Source: Mactromeris polynyma
Lineage: Eukaryota > Mollusca > Bivalvia > Venerida > Mactridae
DNA: 64,000 bases
Direction of reading: 5' to 3'
Assembly: GCA_032209605.1 (NCBI GenBank)
Contig: JASFXZ010000039.1
Location: 1,736,001-1,800,000 of the forward strand
How positions within the stretch are numbered: position 1 is the first letter of the stretch; every line of letters begins with the position of its first letter. Under the pieces are notes generated by a model that made no database searches, had not been told where the DNA came from, and saw only the letters and a program-made list of their open reading frames with translations. Positions 34,356 to 44,801 of this stretch are shown here, piece by piece. A program made the position numbers and the translations under genes.

Positions 34356-37300
34356 CAGGTATTATCACATTTATCGCAAGTTTTTTAGATTCTCCCTCAT
34401 ATATTTGTGACAGCTGTATGCTGATATTTGTGTTCACAGTTCTGTTCTTTAAAATGTCTAAAACATAAACGTGTGGAGTTGAGTTTGTTTACACTCGCCA
34501 CCGGGATAACAAACACATAACATAAACGGAGCCATTTGAATGTTTTTATACGACGTTACCCATTGGTAAACTTCCGTCCATCAGCATATAAAAATAATTG
34601 ACACTTCTCAACTTTATTTGTATATATGTGTCTAATGGTGACAGCAAAAACTGATTTGATGCATATTGGACTCCCACTGGGCCAGACACTGTGAAATGCT
34701 GATAAGGGGGCTGAATAAAATTGATATCTAGATAGTGCACGCCGGGGACACTATTGTTTATTGCATAACATTATATAAGTTGACCAATCCAATACTGGCC
34801 TTGTTTCAGTCTCTGTTTCTGATTTTTATCATGTTATCTTATACGTATAATTTCTGGAATTTGTAGAAGTCTGTGTTTAATTGCAGGATTTATTGAAGAT
34901 TTCGGAAATAATCCTAATAGTGTAAATTATTATCTGTCCCTATTTTGTAATGTCCGTCCCCACACTAAATTATTTGCTTTAAAGACTGTAGATTGTAAAT
35001 TTTAAGAAATAATTTTTTGGATGATTATACATGGAATAGACACAATATCCTTATATTATCAAAAAGATGACAAATCTTTGCATTTTTAGTTGCAGTAGTA
35101 TAAAATAATTATGTTAGATGATCAACTATGAAGTTGATTTTTCTTTCTTTCTGGACAAAATAAAAGTTGTCTATGTACATAAATATTTCCTAAAATGACT
35201 TTTATTCACACTTAATAATATTATACATAAGGGGACGGACATAACATAAGTTGATGAGTCGACGGGTCCAGTTTTTCCTGTCAATGGCAGATAGCTACTG
35301 TTTCCTTCGCTCTTAATTCTTCTCATTAGGAATTCTGTGCCATGAAATCATAAACCCTTTCCCCGCGTGTGTGTACAACCAACAACTATGAAAGGCTGAA
35401 TCATAACTTAAAGAATTAACAATTTAGATAACGCGAATTAGCGTTATAAACAATATGGCGCTGTAACCGGATATAGACTTTCTGCCCACCAGCAATGTTT
35501 ACATTCGTATAACAGGTGTGCGTGACGTCACGGCGTTATCCCCTATACTGTGTCTATGATCACACTACAGCGTTATTTATTAAGCCGTATCATTCGGAAC
35601 ACCTCGGCATTATTGGCTCTGCCGAATACCGCTAAGAAGTTACGATTGATGCAGTCTCAAACGCAGTGATCTCCCCTTACAGGTCTCGGAGTATTGTAGT
35701 ATATCGTAATTGAATGACGTATAGGCATTTTTTATGTTGTACAACAAAATTTAACCTAGAGAGTGCAACCAATTTGCAAACTTCAAGTAGCGCCGACCAT
35801 CTTTTTTAAAGATATTTCTTGTTACTTTTGGACACAGATATCACAATTGGATTAACACACTCTACTTGAAAATCAAAATATTCCTCTATGTAGACAAACT
35901 GAAGACCGTAAAACTAATTCACACGGTTTAAAATTACTTGATTTATGTAAGAATAACAATATTTTTGTTCTAAATGGAAGAATTGGAAACGAGATCCATG
36001 ACAACCGTGGGAGAAATTTTAAACCTACACGGTGGCAAACTCGGTCATCCGAACGCTTTTGTGAAAACATTGATGTAAATCATTTAAACCATATTATCGG
36101 ACAACTTCACACGTACCCTCAGCCACAGAATACCGTTGAATATGTTACCAAGGAATTAAAACAATTGTTACAAGACTCTTCTGACCGAACCTTCCCTAAT
36201 ATCTCTAATACATCACGCCCCGTTAGAAATAAGCACAGCTGGTTTGGAAACAAATGCCATCGTGCGCGTTCCTCTTACCACAAAGCTAAGTCTATTTATT
36301 GTAGATCTCCAAATAATTTCACCAAAACAAAACTTAGCTCTGCTAGTAAGCAGTATAAATCTACTATTAACCACTTTGTCTCGGAATTTCAGTATAAAAA
36401 CGCATTCAAATTAAGAAATCTACATACAAGCAACCCAAAACAATACTGGAAGTTACTAAATAACTTTAAGCCTAATTCCCGTGAGGCTGAGACACCATCG
36501 ATACAAGAATTATATGACCATTTTAAACATATTAATACCAACAACATTGACCCGCATAATAATGAACCATTTCCTCCGCAAAACTTAAATAACGTGAACG
36601 AAGATATCAACTCGTTGATTTCGGCAGACGAGATTTTAAAATGTATTGGCAGGTTGAACAGTCTAAAGCATCTAGTCCAAATGAGAACATAATTAACGAA
36701 TTTTTAAAAGAAGTTCTAAAGATATATTAATGCCCTTATATTTGAAGCTTTTTAATCGTGTTCTTGATACAGGAATTATACCTATTTCCTGGTTAAATGG
36801 AATGATAGTTCCAATTTATAAAAACAAAGGCGATCAAAAGTCAGCGTCAAACTATAGGCCTATAACAATCTTAAGCTGCTTGGGTAAATTATTTACTTCG
36901 GTACTAAATTTTAGATTGACAAAGTTCCTCGAATCGAATAACGTCGTAAACCCAAATCAAGCTGGCTTTAGGGCAGGATTTTCGTGTTCAGATCATATTT
37001 TTACTCTTCATTGTTTAATTGATATACGAAAACAGAAAAAGAAATTATACTGCGCTTTTATTGATTTTTCGTCTGCGTTCGACAAAGTTCATAGAATTAG
37101 TCTTTGGCGTAAATTACTTGAAGAATCGATTAATGGGAAACTATTTCAGGTTATCTACAACATGTATTCTAATATCAAATATTGAATTTGGCACGAAGGT
37201 GAATTTTCTGAATACTTTTCATGTGAAATAGGGGTTCGACAAGGAGAAAACTTGTCCCCAATGTTAATTGCTTTATTTTTTTAAACGATCTGCAATCTTT

Positions 37301-37699
37301 CATCGAGTCGCACGGAGGCATGGGCATAGAGCTGTGCGATACCTTGGATGTAACTTTATGGCTGAAACTGCTTGTACTGCTCTATGCGGATGACACCGTT
37401 ATTGTTTCTGATTGTCCTGTTGATTTTCAAAACTGTCTAAACACCTTCAAATCAACTGTGAACAATTAAATGTTAACATGAACAAAACTAAAATAATCGT
37501 TTTTGGTATTATTATTTCTATGTCAGTTCTGTATTAACGTGGGATTTGTTAATGTTAATATGCTCTCCCCCGGAACGGAAAATACCGGACATTCGTATTG
37601 ATGTACTTGTACATATCCCCTTACTGTATACATGTATACGTGGGTGAAAATAAAAGTAAAGATGTTGTTGTTGTTGTTGATAAGACATCATTGATATGT

Positions 37700-38590
37700 T
37701 TATCATTAGAATCTTAATCCGATGATAATTGTGTCATAGCATGCTCGTTATCATTCAATCTTAACTTAAAGTTTATGATTTTTGATGAATCCCATTGTAT
37801 AAACAATGTTTCGTCGGTATCGTTTTGAGGTATTTGCGAGTCGCTTCATTTTCCTAGGATTGAAAATGTTAAACCGCAATGATCGGAGAATTTATTTAAG
37901 TCGTTAATTTGAAAATGCGAAACATTGCGAAAGTCTTCGGTATAACACAACTATAACACCAATAATTTGCAAATCTCAGAACATTGAAATACAACTGTCA
38001 CAAAGGATATTTAACAAATATAACACAACTCTGACACCATTAAACAAACATAAAATCAATTAACAATTTATAACACAGCAAAACACAATTTTATCACACA
38101 TTGTTATTTATGTCAGTTCACTTGTTTTTTTATCGATTATTATTAGAGTTCGCGTATTTGAACTTACGGTGACAGCCGATAGGTTTTTATAACACGATAA
38201 CGCAACTGAATAGCTTTGTATGATTAAATTACTCATTTACCACGAACATTTATTACATAGCCATTTGTCATTATTGTCAGAGCATCCTGAACAACTTTGG
38301 TGATACCACTTAATTGGCAAAATTTATTTCGACATTTAACCATATTTTCAACAATATCGGGCATTTTGCATATACAGTATAACTTAATAATATAGTTTTA
38401 TCTTCTTTGCATGGTATTTTCGGCATTTTTTCGACTTTAGGAAAAGCAATAATTTTATTATCAATTAAACATTGTATAAAATATGTGCCCATATTTTCGA
38501 AATATCGAATCTAACGACTGAACATCAAAATCGTTAAAATAAATGGATAATCAAATTAGTTTATCATGTCCAGAGGTGTGGTAATCCAAC
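37700..38590 (-). mobile_element. Relative of element T (T'), fragment
   Basis: It carries a PHD finger related to the element T fragment (see 38230-38500) and meets the LINE-1 end at 'ctataggggttata' (about 38592-38605), which resembles the element T terminus ATAGGGGATAACG. Its other end is not located. The rest is AT-rich with 'taacac' repeats. Confidence 0.4.
38230..38500 (-). pseudogene. PHD finger remnant, C4HC3, two frames
   Basis: The minus strand gives KMPKIPCKEDK, then CICKMPDIVENMVKC and KFC in one frame, and KWYHQSCSGCSDNNDKWLC with NKC in another. Together these supply all eight PHD ligands (four Cys, His, three Cys). Frameshifts lie near 38320 and 38390. It is homologous to the shorter fragments in element T at 18193 and 33900. 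Confidence 0.55.
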
Positions 38591-38711
38591 TATAGGGGTT
38601 ATATATATTTTTCGTTCATTTATGGGGATGGCTATTTGTTTTCCCACCTGCCTGATTCAATACTTAATCTATGAGAAGATGTTCTAAGTCTTGTTAGAGA
38701 TTGACGATTTT

Positions 38712-39802
38712 TTCGGCGCAGCCGTACTAACATGGTTTTGCTAATTGCATATTCAGCGTTTTGTAAACCAATCAAATCTGACGTTAACCACCAAGGCAAT
38801 TTCGCGCCATTTCTCTTCAATTTAAAAATACGTGTAACCTTGAAGCAGATTGGTTAACATTTTCTATAGTGTATTTCGAGATTTATCCAGCAAGTAGTGT
38901 TGTTATTCATCACAACGGTTTTATGTACCAGTCGCGAACATTTATATTGCTTTAGTCAGATAAATCGCTATGTAACAAGTTTATTAACATGGATGTGCGA
39001 GTTCACAACTTATGCGATAAGTAACGAGGAACTACATATATTGAAACAGACTATACTGTTATTTGTATCCTGTCTCATTCGTAGTATTTTCTATATTTAG
39101 ACTATCGCTTCGTTGGCATGCCAAGATTTTTCCGATGTCTGTAAATGTGTAGTGATTTAAGGTCATTTAAACAGCTGTCTATGCGGAATCTGCGTATATT
39201 TTAAAATGCGTCATATCGTTACTTGACATCTTGTTACTCGAATTCGCCACGCTAATAAATATTGTAATACGTATATGTACAATCCTCGATGTAAGAACGA
39301 AATATTGCCTTTTGTAAATGCTAAAATTTTATTGACATGAAATAAAACCAATTAGCTAGATAGTCAAAATTTCCTTCTACACGAAAGGCTGTACATTGTT
39401 TACACATTTGATTGGTCTTAGCGCATGAAAATACCCTTCTACATTTTAGTAATATACTCAGTTGTTACGTGATCGTGCCGACCAATGAATTTAGTATAAG
39501 GAACGAACGGTGATTTCGTTCACTGCGACTAAATCATTGGTTATAGCAGTAAGGTTAAAAAGGTCAAATATAAAAATATACTGGGTAATACAGCAGCGTG
39601 TGAATGTAACGATAGTGGAATCAAAGCGCTGTGTGGGAGCCTACTACGCAGTGATCTCGGAGTTTCTGTAGTATAGCGTAATTGAATGACCGGCAGTACT
39701 AACATTAATCATTCTTTTTTTGAACCACAAATCTTAATCCCAGATTGCAACAAATGTGCTAACTTCAAGTTGCGCCGACCATCTTTTTTAAAGATATTTC
39801 TT
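38712..39802 (+). repeat. Repeat R1, full-length copy (1.09 kb), inserted in LINE-1
   Basis: It starts ttcggcgcagccgtac and ends aagatatttctt. Both flanks are LINE-1 coding sequence that joins in the expected order, so the ends are set by the interruption. There is no open frame of note and no obvious inverted ends. Class unknown. Confidence 0.8.
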
Positions 39803-40404
39803 GTTTCTGATAAATTCATCTTTAAATATGGTTGAAATTTAAAATGCGAGATATTTAACCAGGAGTAATAAAATCCAAGTTCAGCCAATAAATTCTTTAC
39901 ACAATAGCACCAGTTTATGTTGTTTGGATTTAATTCTATGTCAAACTTTAGTAAACTATAAATGATAAAAACATATTTGTTATTTGGCATCTGTATAATT
40001 TTAGTCCAATATTTAATGACCTTATATAAATGAATTGTGGTATACGATATTCTCCCTAACTCTCCATAGATAAAGTCGTTTTGAGTGTTCTTTTTAACTC
40101 CCAATAATGATTTGCAGAATTGTAAATGTATCCTCTCTATGGATAGATCAGTTGATATACCAAATACTTCGCTGCCATTGGTAAGAATAGGTGAAACAAG
40201 TTTGTCTAACATTTCTAACTTATGTTGAGGGGATATGTTTATAAATTTATACAAACATTTATTTAGTTTAAAAATTGCCTTATTCGCTTGGGTGGCTAAC
40301 GTATTTTGAGCCTTACTAAGCGATCCACCTGATGTAAATACAATGCCAAGATATTTGATTGTTTTAACAATTTCAATTTCGTGATCGGCGTAATAAAAAT
40401 TCAA
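39709..40404 (-). pseudogene. LINE-1 RT thumb and C-terminal region
   Basis: It contains IKYLGIVFTSGGSLSKAQNT, HLQFCKSLLGVKKNTQNDF and YGELGR, the usual sequence after the RT in this LINE type. The last 30 or so codons ([16 protein letters not shown]...) are read from inserted R1, so the natural C-terminus is displaced to 38590-38704. Confidence 0.8.
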
Positions 40405-40781
40405 GTTACTCTCGTATTTGGTAAGGATCCACTTTTTCTAAAAACCATTACTTTTGTTTGATCAATATTAACTTTTAATTTCCAAACATTGCAATATTCA
40501 TTCAAAATATCCAAACTTCGTTGTAAGTCTTCGGCAGAATCCGCAAATAAAACAATGTCATCTGCATAGAGCAACACATATATCTTGAACATATTAACAT
40601 CGATACCTTTCATGCCATGTTTTATATATTCATCTTCCAAGTCATTAATAGACATAGAAAATAAAAAAGGTGAGCAACACTCTCTCTGACGCACTCCGAG
40701 TATACATGAATATTCATCACTTAATTGGTTCAAATACTTAATTCTTGATTTTACTGAGTTATGCATAGATTTCATGGTCAA
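40401..40781 (-). pseudogene. LINE-1 reverse transcriptase, catalytic half
   Basis: It holds SVKSRIKYLNQLSDEYSC, LGVRQ, FSMSINDLEDE and the catalytic YADD with KLKVNIDQTKVMVFRKSG. The fingers and the QAGFR region that should precede it are missing because of the insertion at 40778. It runs into the thumb frame at 40404 with a frame shift. Confidence 0.8.
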
Positions 40782-41226
40782 GGTCTATTTTGTATTTTCC
40801 AGAAATGAGAAGATTGCTTGGCTTGTACAGTTAAGATGATTTTCAGAAAACATTCATATTAACACTTGAAAGGTTGAAATAAATGTAGAGGTCAGTTATT
40901 TTTAGATTTTCGAGAAATGAGATGACATATACGTTTGACTTGCCTTACACAGTTGATTTCTCAAAACGAATCTATGTCTGATACATTTAGAGTGTCATGA
41001 TAGTCTGAGATAATTATTTAGAAACATAATGAGAATTTATGTAAAAGATTCAAAGAATGTAATTTTAAATATTATTATTTTTGTGAACAAAGACCTTGCT
41101 ATATACAGAGAAGTTGGAACTGGGTCTGTAAGCAGATTATTTTTTTTTGTTTACGTGTTTGATACTACTAAAATGGATTGTAATGCTTTAGTTACATGTT
41201 TTTTGTACAAAAGAATGCAAATAACA
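40778..41226 (+). repeat. Inverted repeat X, left copy (about 440 bp)
   Basis: It is the reverse complement of 46721-47168 with few differences, beginning 'tggtcaaggtctattttg'. A short further match (atcaatgattttcttgt at about 41295 and about 46700) follows after a gap. It interrupts LINE-1 at the RT. Confidence 0.85.
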
Positions 41227-41960
41227 AACTATCATTCTACATTTCCTTTGCTCTTGTTCAATTCTTTTAGCGGCGACCTTTAATGCTTTGCATCAATGAT
41301 TTTCTTGTAAACAGTCTGTAGTAACTGACGAGTCTTGCACATGAATAACCGTCACTGTCACTGTCAGAGATGACACGGACTGTCTAGAATGGTCTGGCGA
41401 GAGGGGTTTCTTCGCGTGGCTACGCTTCATCAGATACAGAATACCTCAGGTTTTGTACATTCGAATTGGTGACCATTTGGGAGAGTCCCATTGATCTAGA
41501 TTTCGTGTGGTTGAAATTGACGTTTCCGTGAAAACAGCTATGCCATGTTAACTAGAGCTATATTGTTAAATGTTGCAGACGAGCTTTAGTTTTCAACGTT
41601 ACAGGCACTTAAATAAAAATACCCGCATGGCAAGATATCGCTTTGTAAATAAATATATATAAAGAACATGCATTTGTTCGAAATTATGTGAAATACAAGC
41701 GGAAAACAACCACATCTTACTTCGAAATGTCAACAAATATAACGGATGATGACGTCATGATTTTCTAGTACATGTACACAAGAGAGGTCATTTTGTGATT
41801 TACTCTCATTTCAATATAAAGGGAGGCAATTCAATTTAGAATCTACACAGTGATTTCTCTTTCGGGGTTACCAGTGGGGTACAAAATAGTCCCAAAAATC
41901 GGAACAGTGAGAAATATCAAAACGTTATTTTCACTGTTTGAAACAGTGAAAATACCAATT
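41227..41960. other. Rest of the insertion in LINE-1, unassigned
   Basis: No RT sequence is visible, so this is foreign to the LINE. It contains a TGACGTCA palindrome at about 41748-41755. No coding frame is supported. Confidence 0.45.
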
Positions 41961-41961
41961 T

Positions 41962-43319
41962 TTATTTCACTGATAAATCTCTATAACCACTGGAAAGCAT
42001 AAAATAAAATGGTAAATCACTTGATTTAATACCTGCAGATTGCTTAAGTAGTTTCCAGTATAGTCGTGCATTTTCAACTCTAGCTTTCAAAAGTGTGTCA
42101 GTTTTATTTTTATCGTAAGTATATCTAGCTTTTCTTAACACATTCTTATAATCGCTTCTTGCACTAACCATAGTTTGTCTATTACAATCTGTTGGATTAG
42201 TACGATAAACATCTAATATGGTGAACAAATAGACTCTCTTTTCAAAGCATTCATCGTTAAACCTCGGATGCTTGTTTTCGTGAGTGTTTTTCTTAGGACC
42301 GACATGTTTTGTAAAAGGATCGGCTGCTGCACATATAATTTCATTCAGATTATGAATGCAATTATCTATGTCATGTTTTAATTGGCAAGAATCTAAACCT
42401 TCTTGCAAATTAGTTAATAAAGTCATATTTTCTTGATTAGTTAGGTTTTGAAGATAAAGTGACTTTTTAGTATTGTCCCACTTAAATGTTGAGTCTATTT
42501 TTTCGTAATCAATTGGTGTATTACTATTGCATTCATCATAAAATTCATCTTTATTGAAAGTAAGAGTACACGTCATTAAACAATGATCAGTTAAAATATT
42601 AGGATCATGTATTTTAAACGAACAGATTTTGTCAAATAAACAATCTTTACAAAGCATATAGTCTATCACACTACTACCTCGATTATTTACAAATGTATAT
42701 CGACCTAACTGTTTATCATCACAAATTCTTCCATTTACTATTCTGAAACCTGTTTGTTTACAAAAATCTAACAATAGTCTGCCCTTACAATTTACGTGAC
42801 ATTTATCTTGAGATATTCGTTGTGATATAATATCACTCTCGTAGTCATCAGGTAGAATTTCCATATTATCAAAATCATCATATAGTACAAAATCAGCTTG
42901 TTCAGAAGTTCTGCTATTAAAATCACCAAAAAACATATATTTGCATTATCATTACAACTATTTTCTACAGAAATATGTGATTGCATCAATCTGTCAAAAA
43001 TATTGTTTTCAACCATTGACTGTCTACTACTGTCACTCGGTAAGACATAACACAAACCAATATATAAATCTTTATCACAACATAACTTGTCTTTCGATAG
43101 TTTTATCCAAACAATATCGTCTTCGCTAGAAAGAAATAGTGTATCACGTGATACTAAATTACTTTTCACATAAACAACTACTCCACCAGAATTACGTTTG
43201 CATGATTTCATTGTCAATTTTCTGTTTAAGTTGAAATATTCAAAACCGTCAACATCAAAATCTGTGAATTCGTTCGCCCATGTCTCCGTCAGAAGTATTA
43301 CATCGTTATGAGAAAACAA
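41962..43319 (-). pseudogene. LINE-1 AP endonuclease and linker
   Basis: Two overlapping frames (43319-42792 and 42936-41962). Motifs: ILLTETW, SGGVVVYVKSN, GDFNSR, LLLDFCKQTGFRIVNGR, SVIDY, LTDHC and YWKLLKQSAG. One frameshift lies at about 42930. The chain ends where the insertion begins. Confidence 0.82.
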
Positions 43320-43399
43320 GTGTTTTAATATTCTGACTCTAATTTATTTGTTCGTTTTGTTCTTAGACCTTGAACATTCAATAGAGCACATTTGATCTT

Positions 43400-44300
43400 A
43401 ATCTTCTCCACGTTTTCCTAACAGTCGGATTTTTGTTGATCGCTCACCGATAAACTTAGACCCTTATTTTGGGTATCTTGTTGGCTATTCATAGATTGTT
43501 GGGAATTCCGATTGCTATTTCTGGACTCACTCCGGCGGTATGGATTATATGAATTGGACCGTTTTACGGACCAATGCTTTGCACGAGATTTGTGTGTGAC
43601 TGTGTTGTCATTTGTTTAATATTTGGTGATATGCAGTGCCGTCTTATTTGTGTATTCGTTTTTTGTGTTTGTGAAACTGGATGTACTCTGTGTATCTGTG
43701 TTTTGGCTTACGTCGTCGACGTTCGATACTATTTTATTCGTGAATGTATTGCTTGCCGTTGTGAACATGGATGTGTTTTGTAATTTTGAATCGGGAGCTG
43801 ACACAACATTGTTAAATGGAACACGATCGCTGGAAGACATGCCCTTACCATTGTTCACACAATTACTTGAGATATACATGTATGTCATTTCATTGTGATT
43901 TAAAGACTGTCGTACTGCAGCAAGCACATCGCTGGTATAAGATGTCTCCGTTGTGCACGTGTTGTTTACGTTAGGAATGTTACATGCGATCATCATATCA
44001 GGCAACGACGTTAGGTTTTCACTGACACTCTGTCGTTGCATGTTGGATGTGGATGCAGGTTGGTGATACATACTCAAGAATTCCCAGGTATGTTACACTG
44101 ATGTTGTGAGTTCCGTTGATTTCCATACCCGCTGTACCTAATGTTCTGTTGAACTTCCATTTGCTCTACGTTTGGGTCTCTATGTGCAGCAAAGTTCTGA
44201 TCGGTTATGTTGGTCCCTTGATTATTTATATGATTTATATGCATATTTTGGTTCATCGTTCCATTGTTGTTATGGAATATATGAAGCAATTCGAATGAAT
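43400..44300 (-). pseudogene. LINE-1 ORF1 end / inter-ORF region
   Basis: Polar, Asn/Thr/Ser-rich frames (44289-44074 and 44077-43616) with no zinc knuckle visible. They lead to the KIKCALLNVQGLR start of the endonuclease. They resemble low-complexity N-terminal parts of molluscan LINEs. The 5' end is not clear. Confidence 0.5.
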
Positions 44301-44509
44301 GAAAGGGTTGTGAATTATTTTATTTTAGATAATATTGCTCCCTTTTGCACAGATACACGCTATCAGTATCAATGTCTCGGAAGTCAGACAGGGCAATAAC
44401 AATACTGAAAATTGGAAGTTTATTTCGCAAGGGAGTTTACTTTAAATATAGACACATATCACGCTTATTATCGTTTCAAATTATTTGTCATTCTTAAATA
44501 TTCAGTCGG

Positions 44510-44749
44510 CTTGTCAACCTTGAACCGCAAACAATTTGTATAATCTTATAAGAAGTGTAATCTAACCCACTACCCGAGCTCTCCGACTATTGGAGAACAT
44601 GGAAAGATATCTATTTGCGTCAAACAATACTGTTGACACAGCATTTTCGAATTGTTTGCTTCCTGACGACGACCCACTGAGTAAGTATACATTTGAAATA
44701 TATGTATATACGTTACAGAAATCAAAGCGGCTCGGATGTATTAGAAGAT
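44510..44749 (+). promoter_or_regulatory. Upstream region of gene B, similar to that of gene A
   Basis: Similarity to 860-1171 runs up to the signal exon. The gene A TATAAA is TATACA here. LINE-1 lies immediately upstream, at or before 44300. Confidence 0.45.
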
Positions 44750-44801
44750 ATGATATTGCTGTCTGTAGTGTGTCTGTTTTTACAGGCTTCGACTGTAGTG
44801 T
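44750..44801 (+). CDS. Gene B exon 1: signal peptide
   Basis: 52 bp encoding [17 protein letters not shown], phase 1 at GTAAGT. It differs from gene A exon 1 by only a few bases. Confidence 0.75.

Larger units (their letters stand above)
32796..35546. mobile_element. Element T, copy 2 (2751 bp, carries a MITE)
   Basis: It has the same 13-bp inverted ends as copy 1 and high identity along its length, with small indels (for example, bases missing after the left end relative to 17090-17110). It is 2608 bp without the 143 bases added by the MITE and its target duplication. It inserted in R1 at a 'gaaactata' site; the matching region of full-length R1 (39040-39055) reads 'gaaacagactatactg'. Confidence 0.85.
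32426..35820 (+). repeat. Repeat R1 copy, split by element T copy 2
   Basis: It starts ttcggcgcagccgtac and ends gatatttctt, like the other copies. The two halves are 32426-32795 and 35547-35820. Joined, they follow the order of the uninterrupted copy at 38712-39802. Confidence 0.8.
32190..37680 (+). mobile_element. LINE-2 (+), broken by a nested R1 insertion and 3' damage
   Basis: The endonuclease part reads YKYVIASGDFNTRISNLND at about 32345-32410 and stops at the R1 insertion (32426). It resumes after 35820 with NSHGLKLLDLCKNNNIFVLN and GRIGNEIHDNRGRN. The linker and reverse transcriptase follow: 36165-36692 (PKQYWKLLNNFKPNSRE) and 36730-37185 (NYRPITILSCLGKLF, NQAGFRAGFSCSDHIFTLH, CAFIDFSSAFDKVHR), then YADDTVIVSDCP near 37385. 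Frame breaks separate the pieces. The end holds a (ttg)n tract at about 37660-37680, a common LINE tail. It is dead. Confidence 0.8.
38590..44300 (-). mobile_element. LINE-1 (-), nearly full length but interrupted
   Basis: Reading on the minus strand, Asn/Thr/Ser-rich ORF1-end sequence (44289-43616) is followed by KIKCALLNVQGLRTKRTNK near 43400. The AP endonuclease follows (43319-41962: ILLTETWANEFTDFD, GDFNSRTSEQ after a frameshift near 42930, SVIDYMLCKD, LTDHCLM), then an insertion (40778-42000), then the reverse transcriptase C-half with YADDIVLFAD (40781-40401) and the thumb region (40404-39709). R1 (39802-38712) interrupts the C-terminus, which resumes as RQSLTRLRTSSHRLSIESGR and IPINERK to about 38590. 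It is dead. Confidence 0.8.
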
